From Pelargonium cotyledonis (lineage: Eukaryota > Streptophyta > Magnoliopsida > Geraniales > Geraniaceae), in NCBI GenBank assembly GCA_036897625.1, contig JAYMTA010000171.1, positions 1 through 36,278 on the forward strand: DNA of 36,278 nt. Reading direction: 5' to 3'. The translations under genes were made by a program, and so were the position numbers. Position 1 is the first letter of the stretch. The number at the start of each line of letters is the position of its first letter. Of the stretch, positions 1 to 10,915 are shown in pieces. Under the pieces are notes generated by a model. It worked only from the letters and a program-made list of their open reading frames with translations, had not been told where the DNA came from and did not search any database.

Positions 1-20
1 TATATATATATATATATATA
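1..20. repeat. (TA)n microsatellite at window edge
   Basis: The window opens with ten TA dinucleotides. The repeat may continue to the left of the window. Confidence 0.9.
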
Positions 21-99
21 AACTACATTTAACTCTTAAGTTTTTTTAAATAAATAAGAAGTAATCTTTATTCATATACGTTTTTAAATCTAATTTCAA

Positions 100-425
100 T
101 ATCAACCTAAATACTATAAAGGTCAATTTCTTATATCAAAATGTTAACATTTTAATAACAACTTGTAATAAAAGTCGACTTTTATTTCTAAATGTAATCT
201 TTTTTTTAAACATAATCAACCTATATACTAAAAGGGTTAATCTTGTGTATCAAAATGTCAACATTTTTATAAGAATAACCAACATTTGTACTTAGAAATG
301 TCAACTTTTTCTTTCTAAATGTCAATCTTTTTGTATGAACAATCAACCTATATTCCAAAATGATCAACCTTTTATATAAACAGTCAACCTTTGTACTAAA
401 AGGTCAACATTTTCGTTTTAATTCA
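100..425. repeat. Degenerate short repeats rich in GTCAAC/TCAACCTTT
   Basis: Many imperfect copies of a short word resembling AAATGTCAAC followed by a T-run recur every 20 to 35 bases, interspersed with phrases such as TATACTAAAAGG. No reading frame runs through it. It looks like a decayed short-period satellite or transposon subterminal repeat. I cannot assign a family. Confidence 0.5.
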
Positions 426-432
426 CTAAACA

Positions 433-461
433 CTAGTATTTGACCCCGTGCGTTGCACGGG
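433..461 (-). mobile_element. Probable Helitron 3' terminus
   Basis: Read on the minus strand there is a perfect 7-bp stem (CCCGTGC, loop AAC, GCACGGG), then 8 bases, then CTAG followed by T. A GC-rich hairpin about 10 bases before a CTRR end, inserted between A and T, is the diagnostic 3' end of plant Helitrons. The element body would extend to the right (toward higher coordinates). I could not find the matching 5' TC end, and no Rep/helicase coding is visible, so it is non-autonomous or only an end fragment. Confidence 0.6.
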
Positions 462-1530
462 TACGTAATATAACAAAATTTGTTAATAAAGTATTACTTA
501 TATGATTACATGTTTCAAAATTTGATCTGAGATGTATGAATTTGTTTTAACTTCACTAACTTATTATAAATCGAATTGTTCATCTATTTAGATATGTGAT
601 ACAAAAAATAATCAATTAAATAATCGAATTGATCATCTAATTGAATATGTCACCTTAAATAATCAATTGCATTTTATTCGAATGAGTTAAGAAATTTAAT
701 CATATAAAAGAAGAGAAAAAAATTTACAAATGGTAAGATAAGAATGTTGCAAACCCCACCAAAGTTCAAGTAATGTCCAAGAAAAACATCACATTTACCA
801 CCTAAAACTTCATGATTCTCGAAAAATCTCAATCAATTCATTAAACTTAATCGATTGCAATCAACTCATCAACGAAGAAGTAAAGTTCAAGATCAAAAAC
901 CTAGTATTGACATTAAAATTTGTGCATATATATTTGCATTAGTATTGTGTAGAGATCGAAAATGACGTTTATTTGACTCCAACACCTCCACCACAATGAT
1001 AAAATTAGCTTGGAGAACAAAGAAAGAGGAAATCATGAAGTGAACAGACAATATATATAAAATTTTGAGGTTGCGTAAGAATCCCACATTGAAAAATTTG
1101 AAAATCTATAGATGTTGTAACTCCTATATCAACGTGATGCTATAACCTATGTATATTAGTTATTGTCATGTCTTAAAGCTAATACCTATTGTTATTAGCT
1201 AATAGTGTTTCAATTTGTAACATATAAAATGTGAAAAGTCTTGCAATGAGGAGACTAAAAATTATTATTTTGGTGGTGGCAACTCCTATTGCAACCTCAC
1301 CAACACACAAGCACACACACATGCTCGTGGATTTTTATAAGAACATCTTACCTTTATACTAAAGAGGCCAACTTTAAATGTACAGAAACAATCATATGTA
1401 CATGCATCATTGTTATATTTACTCTACATATAATAGACTTACAAATGATAAACCCATATATGAAACTACATATGATCATGCAGAACAAAACCAAAGGATC
1501 CACCGCCACTAAGCCATGTCCATAAACTCC
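462..1530. other. AT-rich DNA, no gene recognised
   Basis: Only short open frames of low complexity occur here. If the Helitron end at 433-461 is real, some of this is probably its body. A phrase resembling GCAACTCCTATTGCAAC occurs twice (near 1115 and 1278) and again near 3960; its meaning is unknown. Confidence 0.5.
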
Positions 1531-3173
1531 CAGTCATATATATAGCGCACCACTGCCACCACCATCGCCATCGCCTGCTCTTTCCCTTAAGCCACCGCCC
1601 CCCATCTCCCTGCAGCTTGCCAAGCCTCTGAGCTGCTCAAACCCATCTCTCCTCTAGCATCGAAGCAGGCACCTACTCAAATGTAAACACCAAGCTCTTT
1701 GTATGTAACCTACTCAAAGGCAACTCATGTTATGCATGAAATCACAAGATACATGTACTGTTTGGCTCGCTCGATTGTTCTTTTATCCTAAGATCTCTAA
1801 CCTCTGGTGGCAAGAGATTCACCGTCTTCAAGCTTGGGAATATAGAGGAATCAACTACTACCCACTAATATTCTCCATGGTACACGGCTTCATCACAACA
1901 AACTTCATCGTCACCTATATATGTAAGAGAAAAGTTCTTCCAAGAAAATCATTATCGACGCCACCCTCATCCAAACCGCCACCAATCAAACAATTACCCA
2001 ACCTCCGATTACTGCACAACCACAATCGCGCAAGAACTGCTAACCAAAACCAAAACCAAAAGGAGTGTTGGTGTGTTGACCAACACAATTAAACATGGGT
2101 TACATTTCATTCAGTGTCAGATACGATCAGAGGGCCGGTATGTTCGAGGTTGATGTCATATCATTGGAAATTTTTTTTCTCATATAATTCCGTCGAGGCC
2201 TACTTTCTCTGTGTGAGGAAATATGGATGAAGCTTCTTCAAAAGTGGCTTTGTTTTGTTGGTTCACAAATTGGGAGCAGTTTAGAATATATGTGATCTGA
2301 GAGATTATGTTGGATCACAATTCAAAGCATTTCTCTCAAGTATTGATGTAATCATACCTTCGAGAGTGTAGCCTCTTTTGCGCATGAGTTAGCCACCATG
2401 CATCCAAACACTAGCGTCGATACTTCCTTTCATGAAGGCTACTGTTAGTATTCACAAAAAGACACATTCACTCCGTTGCTACCTTTGGGTTCCAATAACT
2501 CCAGTAACCGACATGACACCTCTTGTTGATGGTTTCTCATGCGAATCATGTTCTACTCCATTGAACGACGCAAGTGTACGTGTAAGACTCCCTTTTCCCT
2601 ACCACAATTAAGAAATAGCGTTGGAGAAACATCTCTGTTGACCATTGTTGCCTAGATATGAGAGTTCTACAAAAAGCTAGGAGCTGTTGCATGTGTGTTG
2701 CACCGATCGAGGAGGTAATGATCGATCGAATTCAACAAATGAATCTTGAATCCCACTGAATCCCACATTTGGCAACCCGGCCAAATCTAAATTCAAGTTG
2801 CTTCATCGCAATATTTTTCTATCTATGGAACATCAAAGAGTGAATCATGTATGATCCGGTCGTGGTTCTCAAATATTCTTTCATTTTTTCCATTTGTATT
2901 GCCTTCTTGGAAATCTCACCACTCATGTACATTTACCTATTATATTTTGGAAGTTTCATAATAAATAGTAACTTATTGTTGATAAAATAATCTTGCTTGA
3001 TGATGTTCTAAGATTGAATGGAGAAGAATATGATTTTCTAGAGAAGACAGTGGATACAATTCAAGAGAGATGAAGTGACTGTTCTGTGGAAGGGATAAAT
3101 TTGCTGAAGTAAAGATATAGTTAATTAACATGTTTAAGTGGGGTATATATCGAAAATAATTTATTTTCTCTTC
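1531..3173. other. Mixed-composition intergenic DNA, no recognisable gene
   Basis: From about 1540 to 2700 the GC content is higher than on either side. A proline-rich open stretch (about 1545-1640) and a 121-codon frame (1727-2092) are present, but neither resembles a family I know and the frame shifts within the richer segment. This is most likely decayed repeat or pseudogene DNA. Confidence 0.4.
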
Positions 3174-3350
3174 TTTTTTTTATCAGCAATGAGACATCAT
3201 ACTCGAAGTAACAATATTTCTTACTTTCTAAATGGAGCGTCACCGTAAACCTCATTCTACAAATTCTACCCCATACCGTAAAGAGATTTGAACTCGAGAC
3301 CTCAGAGGAAATCCAAAATGATATTAACCACTTAACCCAACATGACTTGA
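3174..3350 (-). mobile_element. tRNA-derived SINE
   Basis: On the minus strand the element starts with a tRNA-like head: GGGTTAAGTGGTTAA (A-box region, about 3325-3340), then a B-box-like GAGTTCAAATCTC (about 3284-3300). It ends in an A-rich tail, seen as the T-run near 3172-3181 on the plus strand. Length of about 180 bp fits plant SINEs. The flanks (TTTTCTCTTCTT and ATTTCTCTCTT) could be a decayed target-site duplication. Confidence 0.6.
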
Positions 3351-3830
3351 TTCATTTCTCTCTTGGCTAGTTTATTCAAAAAGAGTAATGACTACGAAAG
3401 TCATCCAAAATCACTCTATAAGCAAACATGAGAATCCTATTTTATCAACTACAATGATTTTGTAAAGCAACATTTAAATGATCCTGTTAGACCTTCTAAC
3501 CCTCTAGTAATGTTACCAAACAAGCCCTTCAACAATTTTATCATTTTATTGCAATTTTCATGGTATTAAGATTAGGATTTGAGTGATGGCTGTATAGTTT
3601 TTCTTGAAATCTTGGTTTCAGTGACTTCTGTCTGCATCCAATTTTCCAAACAAAATTTTAACACACAAACTCTCTATATAATACGGACAAGCAATAAAGG
3701 AAAATATTATTTCTCGTAAATTTTGTACAAAGTGATATAACAATTTATGTGACAAAAATATATATATATTTTTAAATTTGTGTTAAATTTAAATGAGTAA
3801 TAATCCGATATATATGATACTATTTAATTT

Positions 3831-3925
3831 CATAAATTTTTGTCGCTCGCCTATTTTATACGACATATTATATACTTGACTTTCATAAAATTTTGTCGCT
3901 TGCCCATTTTATACGACATAATGCA
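3831..3925. repeat. Two tandem units of about 53 bp
   Basis: Two adjacent copies share CATAAA, TTTTGTCGCT, GCC and ATTTTATACGACATA. The first starts at 3831 and the second at 3884, with a handful of substitutions between them. No coding is seen. Confidence 0.65.
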
Positions 3926-3992
3926 TGACAATGCATCAAATTGTTAGATTTGATGAGATGACAACTCCTAATGCTACTTCACTAAGTTTAAC

Positions 3993-4014
3993 ATATATAT
4001 ATATATATATATAT
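3993..4014. repeat. (AT)n microsatellite
   Basis: Eleven AT dinucleotides in a row. Confidence 0.9.
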
Positions 4015-5715
4015 GTAGATTTGGTACTCTAGCTAATATATATTTAACTAATTTAAGAATTAAACTTCTTTAATTAATATTTGATTTGAAATTTCATTGA
4101 GTGGGATCACAATTATATTGACATTAATTTATACTATTTCCATTTCAAATTAAACGTCTTTCAAGACTTATTTTTTGTTTCAAAATAAATGTCACTTTTT
4201 ACTTTTAACAAACATGTACATGTTACTTCCCCTTTTCAAACATGTGACCTCCATCGGTGAACAACCAGTGTGGGCCCATGTCAATCGCGATGAGCCTACA
4301 CGTAGGTCAGCCACGACGAGACGAAGTTGCTCTCTATCCAAAGTCCTTCGCCTGTTTGTCATGTCTGAAGCATGTTACAAGGTTCAAGAGAGGTTTCAAC
4401 TCATAGTTTGTGAGTGTTAAGGCCTAGACTACCGTTTCTAATTGTCCCTGCAAAGTTCTTTTGACATGCAAAACATCAAACATGATAGGCGAACATTCGC
4501 GAAGCTTTAGGAAGCTACATTGGATTGTAGATGCTTCTAAAGCTCGATTAACACCCAGAAAAGTGAGACTCATACATGGATCCATAGACACGTTTGGCGT
4601 GGGTGATCAACACACTTGAGGAGCAACAGGTCCAAGCAACTTGGATAGATTCTTCAATCATCATTAAGGCTCTCCACCTTGTCGAAACATTGTCAAGCTT
4701 ATTTGCCTCGCATAGTAACCTTCAAGACTTCCGTCTCTCATGAATTCTTCCATATCATGCTCGAAAAATAGAACACATCAAAATCTCACAAGTCATGAAT
4801 CCTTAGGACGTTATCTTGGGTGATAGAGGCTTCTAATAGCTTAATCATACGCCCCAAAGTACAAGGGTCGAATGGGAGCTTAAACTCACATGAAGCCCTT
4901 GTGTGGTACGCCCAAAAAGCGAAGACCTAGTTCAAAAGATCAGTAACCCTAGGGTGCTACTTGGTGTGGTACAAGCTTACAAGGCCATCGATGTGCGCCT
5001 CAAAGCACAGGGGGTGTGCGAGAACTGTTGGCTTCGTTCGGACCCCGCAGTGCTACCGACCAGTCACACATCAAAACATGGAGATAAAAATACATAACTA
5101 GTATATAAACTTCTTTCTTAGTAAGAGAAGGTGTTCCTCACAACTATATATCACTTTCTCTATCTAGCTTTATCTCTTTAGAAACGCTCTACAGAGCTAA
5201 TGTGATTTCGGTCGGAAACTCATTCTCATGTCTGGGGCGGAGTCTTGGAACCATTTTGAGTTCTCAAGTTCGAGCCTTTATGCCGACGGTATGTGGTGGA
5301 ATTTATGGGCTTAAGTGGAGAACTAACAACTAACATAGTGGTGCCCCCAACACTAGAGAGGTGAGAAACACTAGTCTTTACATACCTGCTATCCCGCCAC
5401 TTAAAAAAAAACATCAATGCATATTGACTTCATGTTAGAAGTTGGTAGTCACGTGAATTGATGGGTTTTGATTGTATTCATTATCTTAATGAACTAGTGT
5501 ATGTTGAAGATAACACTAAAATAATATAATCTCAATTGGACTACTATTCCTACACATACTCCCATTTGGGTACATTCCAAATATCCAGTAGAGATACAAT
5601 ACAAAAACCCTATTCTTTAAGTTTGTTGAAATTGCTGACTCCACAACCCTTAATTATCTAATCAAACTTTATCTATTTATGGACCATAAAAGAGGACAAA
5701 ATTAAGAATACAACT

Positions 5716-6321
5716 TCAAGTGGAAGCCACGTAGTTTTCATTTTCCGGGCGTCCCTCGAAAATCCACCTTTTCCCCTCTCTCTTACTTGTGAGGAGCTCA
5801 GGAAAGTGATCCCTAGTCATGACGAAATTGTCCGTCCTAATAAAACTGCACGAGTACTTGCAAGAAAGCCTAAACAAGTATTTTCTCAACCTAACCTTAA
5901 TACCATTTATATAATTACCATGACGATGATGATGGCGATGACGATGATCACTAGACCCCAACGACTTCATATTCAAGGGGCTCGGTGTTGTGCACTTGAT
6001 GTAAGCTGCCAGAAACGGGTCTCCTGGTTTCCTATCCGCAACACTAGTAGCACCGTAGTTAAACGGACTCTTCAACGCACCATGAAAGTTGCACATGGGA
6101 ACAACATGCATATGAACTTGCTCGTGATCCACCGGAGTCACCATGGATCTCGGAGGGGGCGGGAGCTTGTAATTTCCCATGGAATAGTAATATTGGTCGT
6201 TCATATTCTTGCCGGAGACTTGTCGCGTCACCTTGGATACGCCGGGGGAATTCTCCCATGAAAATGGGACGTTGATTGGACTAGTCGCCGCCTGATAACC
6301 TAATGTTCTTCTCTGTTGCAT
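5716..6321 (-). CDS. Plant-specific DUF688/At4g00950-like small protein
   Basis: A single open frame of 201 residues on the minus strand. Near the N-terminus (residues 16-27) is the motif INVPFSWENSPG, matching the V-PF-WE--PG signature of a plant-only family of uncharacterised proteins. It is followed by a KLPPPP stretch (about 53-58) and a DPFLAAYIKCT block (about 101-111), which recalls the family's DPF-AAL--C- motif. A histidine/arginine-rich patch lies near 126-134 and the C-terminus is basic. No signal peptide or membrane segment is visible. The ATG at 6321 is the first in frame, and a TATA-like box stands about 65 bases before it. The function of the family is not established. The complete frame, conserved motif order and promoter argue that it is a real gene. 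Confidence 0.72.
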   Translation of the reverse strand: MQQRRTLGYQAATSPINVPFSWENSPGVSKVTRQVSGKNMNDQYYYSMGNYKLPPPPRSMVTPVDHEQVHMHVVPMCNFHGALKSPFNYGATSVADRKPGDPFLAAYIKCTTPSPLNMKSLGSSDHRHRHHHRHGNYINGIKVRLRKYLFRLSCKYSCSFIRTDNFVMTRDHFPELLTSKREGKRWIFEGRPENENYVAST

Positions 6322-6383
6322 ATTGTGGATATGTGAAGCATGAGAGATTCTGGTTTTTTAGGTGAAATATAATCGGAGGCCAT

Positions 6384-6394
6384 AAATTTATATA
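6384..6394 (-). promoter_or_regulatory. TATA box of the DUF688-like gene
   Basis: On the minus strand the sequence reads TATATAAATTTA about 65 bases before the ATG at 6321, a normal TATA-to-start spacing for a plant gene with a short leader. Confidence 0.5.
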
Positions 6395-7178
6395 CAAATT
6401 TCAGTGTTAACATTACAACGTGCTTCATGTTTGAATAAAGCTTCGTCATAAACTTAAGAAGTTGTCAAGTTAAATTGATGACTAATGAAAGATCCTATGT
6501 ACCTAACAAAACTTGGGAATATAATGTTTAAAAATTTATTTATTATGGCAATGTGATCATTACACACACATTCTGTTGCATTTGGCTTACGCTGCATGCG
6601 ATGCCATATATAATTAACTGCAATAAGCAAGTACGTACGTTGGCACGTGCAAAATGTGCTACTGTACAAAATCTCTAACTAAGGAAAACCTAATTTTCTA
6701 ATAAGTGTATTAACAGAAATAAAAATCAAAAAATATTTAGAACATTATAAAATTTTAAAACGCAACACACATTTTATACGTCAATCTACTTCTCTAAAAA
6801 CAAAAAGTCATGTATAAGATTATAACTTTTGGGAATCAACTATAAAAATTGAGGAAACTGAATAACCAAAAACTAATAAGGAGTATGTTCTTTTATTGTG
6901 AATAACAAGGTCAAACTTGGTTAGGCACGGCTTGGATTTTACGATAGGTAGCTTTCATGACCAAGCCTCTATTCTTCATTACAAAACTTCCTATATCTTG
7001 TTACGTTAACTTAAGCACGTGATATCATTCAAAAAATATATATATTTAAGCATTGATATGTTTCTAAATTTTGGCCAGTACAATATTTGAGAGTATTTGC
7101 GAAGAAAAAATGTTTTAAGAATATGAATAACTGTACAAGCAAATAATATCACGTTTATGTATATAATCTAAAAGGAAA
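6395..7178. other. AT-rich intergenic DNA
   Basis: This contains the upstream region of the minus-strand gene at 5716-6321. Nothing else recognisable is seen before the abrupt rise in GC at the LINE start near 7179. Confidence 0.5.
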
Positions 7179-7348
7179 ATGACTGCGAGCTCTGAGATTT
7201 CCGGAGCTAGGGTTTTGAGTATGGTGGCTGTGAGGGCTAGAGAGCCGTCTTCAGTGGTGGCTGACGGGGGGGGGGCGGGGTCGGCGGGAGGGAGCGGGAC
7301 GCATGCCCAGCGGAGGAGGTAGACCTCCTGCTCCGGTCGACCAAGAAG

Positions 7349-8452
7349 GTGAAGCCTACGAAGGAGAACATCCCAATGGAGGGTGTCGTTGATGGTGTGA
7401 GCGCTGATCAGGCTGGTGGAGCGGCGGCAACATCAGATCAAACTATGGAGGAGGCTGCTTTGGTTGAACCTCCTGTCTTGCCCGAAGATGTGCCTCAGAT
7501 GTCCTTTAAGGACAAGCTACTCCTGCTTAAGGGTAAGAGGGAAGCAGAACGAAAACGGTACAAGGAGAGATTCCCAGAGGCAGATCCGGTTGAGCACTTT
7601 ATTCATGAGGGGGTCCCGACAATGAGAGTTTTGGATAGGCGAGTTGATCGGCTAGGGTTTCAGTGGAAGGGCTGCCTGGTGATCAAGCTGATCGGGTGTA
7701 CTCTAGGTTAGAGGATGATGATGGACCGGGTGACTCGATTATGGAAGCCTCATGGTGAGTTTGACCTTATTCCGATGGTTAACGGTTACTATGTCGTTCG
7801 TTTCCAACTATTTCAGGATTACAAACATGTAATGGAGGAGGAGCCATGGATGGTGTTTGGCTATTACCTTACGGTTAGGCAGTGGTCGCCGGAATTTGAT
7901 GCGGAACAAGATTCCATTTTGAGTACCTTGGTGTGGGTTCGCTTCCCGGGGCTGCCACTGCATTTTTTTGATGAAGATGTGTTGATGGAGGTGGCTGAGG
8001 CGATTGGCAAACCGGTAAAAGTGGACATGTGCACGAAGATAGCTATTAGGGGGCATTTTGCGAAAGTCTGCGTGGAGATTGACTTGAGTAAGCCTTTACT
8101 ACCTCGTCTCTGGTGGAATGGTAGATACCAGAGGGTGGCTTACGAGGGTTTGCATATGATATGTTTTCGGTGCGGACGCACGGGACACAAAGATGCTGCT
8201 TGTGTCTATGCCAAGCAGCCTTCCGCTCCGATGGACACTCCAGTTCCTGCTTCTATGGTATCGGCGAAAGAGGGTGTGGGGAATGGTAGTCATGAGGTTG
8301 GGGTTAAGAGGAGGCGGTCGGATGGGCCTAGTCAAGCCATAGTGGTGGCTCCAGTGCAGCCTGCTCCGGGGAGTGAGGGGTCGGTGACCGAAACAGTGAA
8401 GGAAAAATGGTCCAGCCTTTGGGGATTGGATGGTGGTTCCGAGGAGGGGTAA
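7349..8452 (+). pseudogene. LINE ORF1: DUF4283 plus CCHC zinc knuckle
   Basis: Two adjacent in-frame pieces (7349-7711 and 7715-8452) are separated by one TAG codon. The first ends QWKGCLVIKLIGCTLG and the second continues with the rest of the DUF4283 fold (RLWKP-GEF at the start, then YYVVRF, EEPWMVFGYYLTV and WVRFPGLPLHFF). After that comes a zinc knuckle CFRCGRTGHKDAAC (C-x2-C-x4-H-x4-C) and a basic, low-complexity tail. In plant L1 elements ORF1 is the RNA-binding protein that packages the element RNA. It could also be a domesticated DUF4283 host gene, but the ORF2 remnant downstream argues against that. Confidence 0.75.
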
Positions 8453-8819
8453 TCGGAAATCCACTCAAACCAGAAGTCGAGGTAATGGACAGGGAGCAGG
8501 AGCTGTAGGGTCGCGCTTTAGCATCTTGGCGCAGGAGGTTGAAGAAGGGTCGGGTAATGCTTAGGAGGCGCAGGGAGAGGTTGACGTTCCCATGTTGGAG
8601 GGAGAGTTGGTGGTAAAGGGCTGGTTCTGGGCCTGATAAGGGACGGCGGCCGTCAGGGAGCTCCAGCGTCGGGCAAGGCATCTCGCGTGCTGCCCCATAT
8701 TCCATATCTTAATATCGAGGCCATTACCAGTGCAATTCGTGCCAGTAGAGCTGCTCTTGGCCCTAATCTTCAAGATGTGGTGGGTTTGCAGGGAGGAGTG
8801 GCGGAGATTGCTTGTGTTG

Positions 8820-9570
8820 TTTGAAAGAGCTAGTCAGAATTCAGAAGGTAGATTTGCTTGTGTTGTTTGAGACTCGTATCAGTGGTCGTAGAGCGGAGAT
8901 TGTTTCTCATCGTCTTGGAGGCTGACGGGCGTATGGGAGGGATTTGGGTTTTCTGGTTTAAAGGGTGTGGTTCGGTCTCTGTTGTGGGCAATGCTTCTCA
9001 AATTGTGCATTTATGCCAGTCCTCGTTGGGAGGTCCGGAGGAGCACCCGGATTTTCAGCGGGTTATGGGTTCTGTTGATGTGGGGAGTGGCTCGATTGAG
9101 GCCTCGCTGAATTCGATCAGGAACGATCTGCAGATGTGGAATAAAGCTGTCTTCGGTAACGTGTTCGCTCGTAAGAAAGGTATTCTGAAACGGCTGGAGG
9201 GTCTGCAACGGGTGCTTGGTTCGGGTTGCAGTCATTCCCTCTCGATGCTGGAGCCTTCTCTTCGTTTAGAGCTTCAAAATATTTATCGTCAGGAGGAAAT
9301 TCACTGGTTCCAAAAATCCAGGCAAGATGCTATCCGGTTCGAGGAACGAAATACAAAATTTTTCCACCTCACCATTCTCAAGCGGAGGAGGAGGAGGAAC
9401 AAGATTGTTGTGGCCCTGAAGAATACAGATGGGGACTGGGTCCACTCGCCGGATGATCTGAGGAACATGGCAGTGGGTTTTTTCAAGTAACTCTATTTGG
9501 AGGACATGTTGATTAGACGGATTGGGGAGTTCTGGACGGGTCCGGTTTTGCGAGATGATGATAGGCAATT
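8820..9570 (+). pseudogene. LINE ORF2 remnant (endonuclease fragment and pre-RT linker)
   Basis: Around 8825-9005 the endonuclease N-terminal region can be read across more than one frame (LLVLFETRISG, then GRMGGIWVFW and SQIVHL). The frame 8858-9490 then jumps to the linker before the reverse transcriptase: WNKAVFGNVF, RLEGLQRVLG, WFQKSRQDAIRFEERNTKFFH and a run of arginines. The central endonuclease with its catalytic residues is absent and no reverse transcriptase follows. It cannot be active. Confidence 0.7.
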
Positions 9571-9585
9571 TCGGTGGACGATCAA

Positions 9586-10915
9586 ATCACAAATGATGAT
9601 TACATGATTTTTATTATTCTATATTTTGGATAAGTGTGAGAATGCCGATAACAACAACAACAAATCACAACGAACAATAAAATTAAGTAATGACGAACAA
9701 GACTGTTGAGTTGAGTGTCAAACACAATATGATTTTATTAATTGGCAACAAACTAGCCTACAGTTGATAGCATACATGGATCAATATGTATTAAATAATT
9801 TGGAGTTCCATGATGCAAGAATGTATATGGACTGCAAGAACATTTGCCATTATTATAACAAGACTTTTGGAATTAGAATAATATGCAAGAATGTAGTAGC
9901 TTTATTTTACTTTATTGGTCAATAATATAACTGAAATTTCCTTCGGATTTGGTACATATTTTTTTATGTGAAGTTTGACCGAAGATGAGTTATTTTTTAT
10001 TAGAATAATGTTAAAATATACGGTGTGAAATTTAATATAAACCAAAAATAGGCACACGTTTATATGAAACCATCGGCCAAAAACTTGTGTACAAAATTTG
10101 AAACAAATATTCATATTCTTAGAGTGTTACAGCTGAATTATAATATAATGGTTTGAGTTTTCATTATTAAAAGATTAGTATTGGTTTCACTTGCACCATT
10201 ATATGCAGTCATTTTATATTTTTCCGATGCGAGATGAAGTTGAACCAAATATTTGTCTAAAAGTTTATATAGATTATTTGTAGTTTGATTAAATTTTTCA
10301 TTGTATAGAATATTCAAGTTCGATTGTATAACAAAATATTGGAAGAAGGTGGAACATAAATTTGTGAAATAAATGAATTAGTGACTTTTGTATATGGTAT
10401 ACACATATGTTTTATTTGAATTTGTGTTTTAATAAAATACCAATTATTCTAAGAAAATATTTGTACAAAATAAAGTCTAACTAATTAATTATGGGACATG
10501 AAATGTCAAATATATTATGTGTCAAGTATACAATATATGTCTTGTAAATTGGTCATTTCTTGCCACAAATTCACGAGAGAACGTGAAAATCACATATAAC
10601 GAGTTATTATTTATGTATACTTAATTTTAAATCTCAAAAGAGTAAAAAGTATAATATACCGCTTAGATTGCCACGTAATTTTGTACAAAATATGGGATAA
10701 ATAATATTTTTAAAATAAATATTAATTTTCGGGTGCCCAAAATTTCATGTAATTTTCCCCTGAAAATTAGCTGCACCTATCATAGTAATAGATTCATATC
10801 CTTTAATTTGCATGGCATCACATTCATCCATTAATTGCGACAATTACAGCTAAAAATATATATCAAAAACCGAACAAATACAAGGAATTGATTCCCACAA
10901 AACTCAGATTGATAT
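9586..10915. other. AT-rich intergenic DNA, no gene recognised
   Basis: Very AT-rich with no frame of plausible coding quality. The last 200 bases are the upstream region of the first defensin-like gene. Confidence 0.5.

Larger units (their letters stand above)
3351..5715. other. Intergenic DNA without a recognisable gene
   Basis: The first part is AT-rich. From about 4230 to 5420 base composition is more balanced and several short open frames exist (for example 4175-4420 and 4903-5097), but none resembles a known protein and none shows a convincing start. Segments near 4140-4200 have the look of MITE ends. I interpret the stretch as old transposon debris. Confidence 0.4.
7179..9585 (+). mobile_element. 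Decayed plant L1-type LINE, 3' half missing
   Basis: GC-rich DNA, in sharp contrast to its AT-rich flanks, carries in order an ORF1 with a DUF4283 domain and zinc knuckle, a remnant of the ORF2 endonuclease, and the spacer region that precedes the reverse transcriptase in plant L1 elements. Similarity stops near 9585, before any reverse transcriptase. An ATG at 7179 with a GC-rich leader may be the original ORF1 start. The reading frame changes several times, ORF1 is interrupted by an in-frame TAG at 7709, and most of the endonuclease domain is missing. A poly(A) tail and target-site duplication are not visible. LINEs normally lose their 5' end, so loss of the 3' half suggests a later deletion. 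Confidence 0.8.

Noticed and set aside
1727-2092. 121-codon open frame with a proline-rich stretch upstream
   Set aside because: No family resemblance, no convincing promoter or splice pattern, and the composition suggests more than one frame; not called as a gene.
4138-4200. MITE-like sequence with AAATAAATGTCACTTTTTAC
   Set aside because: Looks like part of a common plant MITE end, but I found no matching inverted end or target duplication.
4903-5420. Balanced-composition segment with short frames, perhaps an old LTR or gene fragment
   Set aside because: No domain, repeat partner or terminal structure could be seen.
5806-6261. 151-codon plus-strand frame opposite the DUF688-like gene
   Set aside because: It is the antisense shadow of the minus-strand frame, which has the recognisable motifs and a TATA box.
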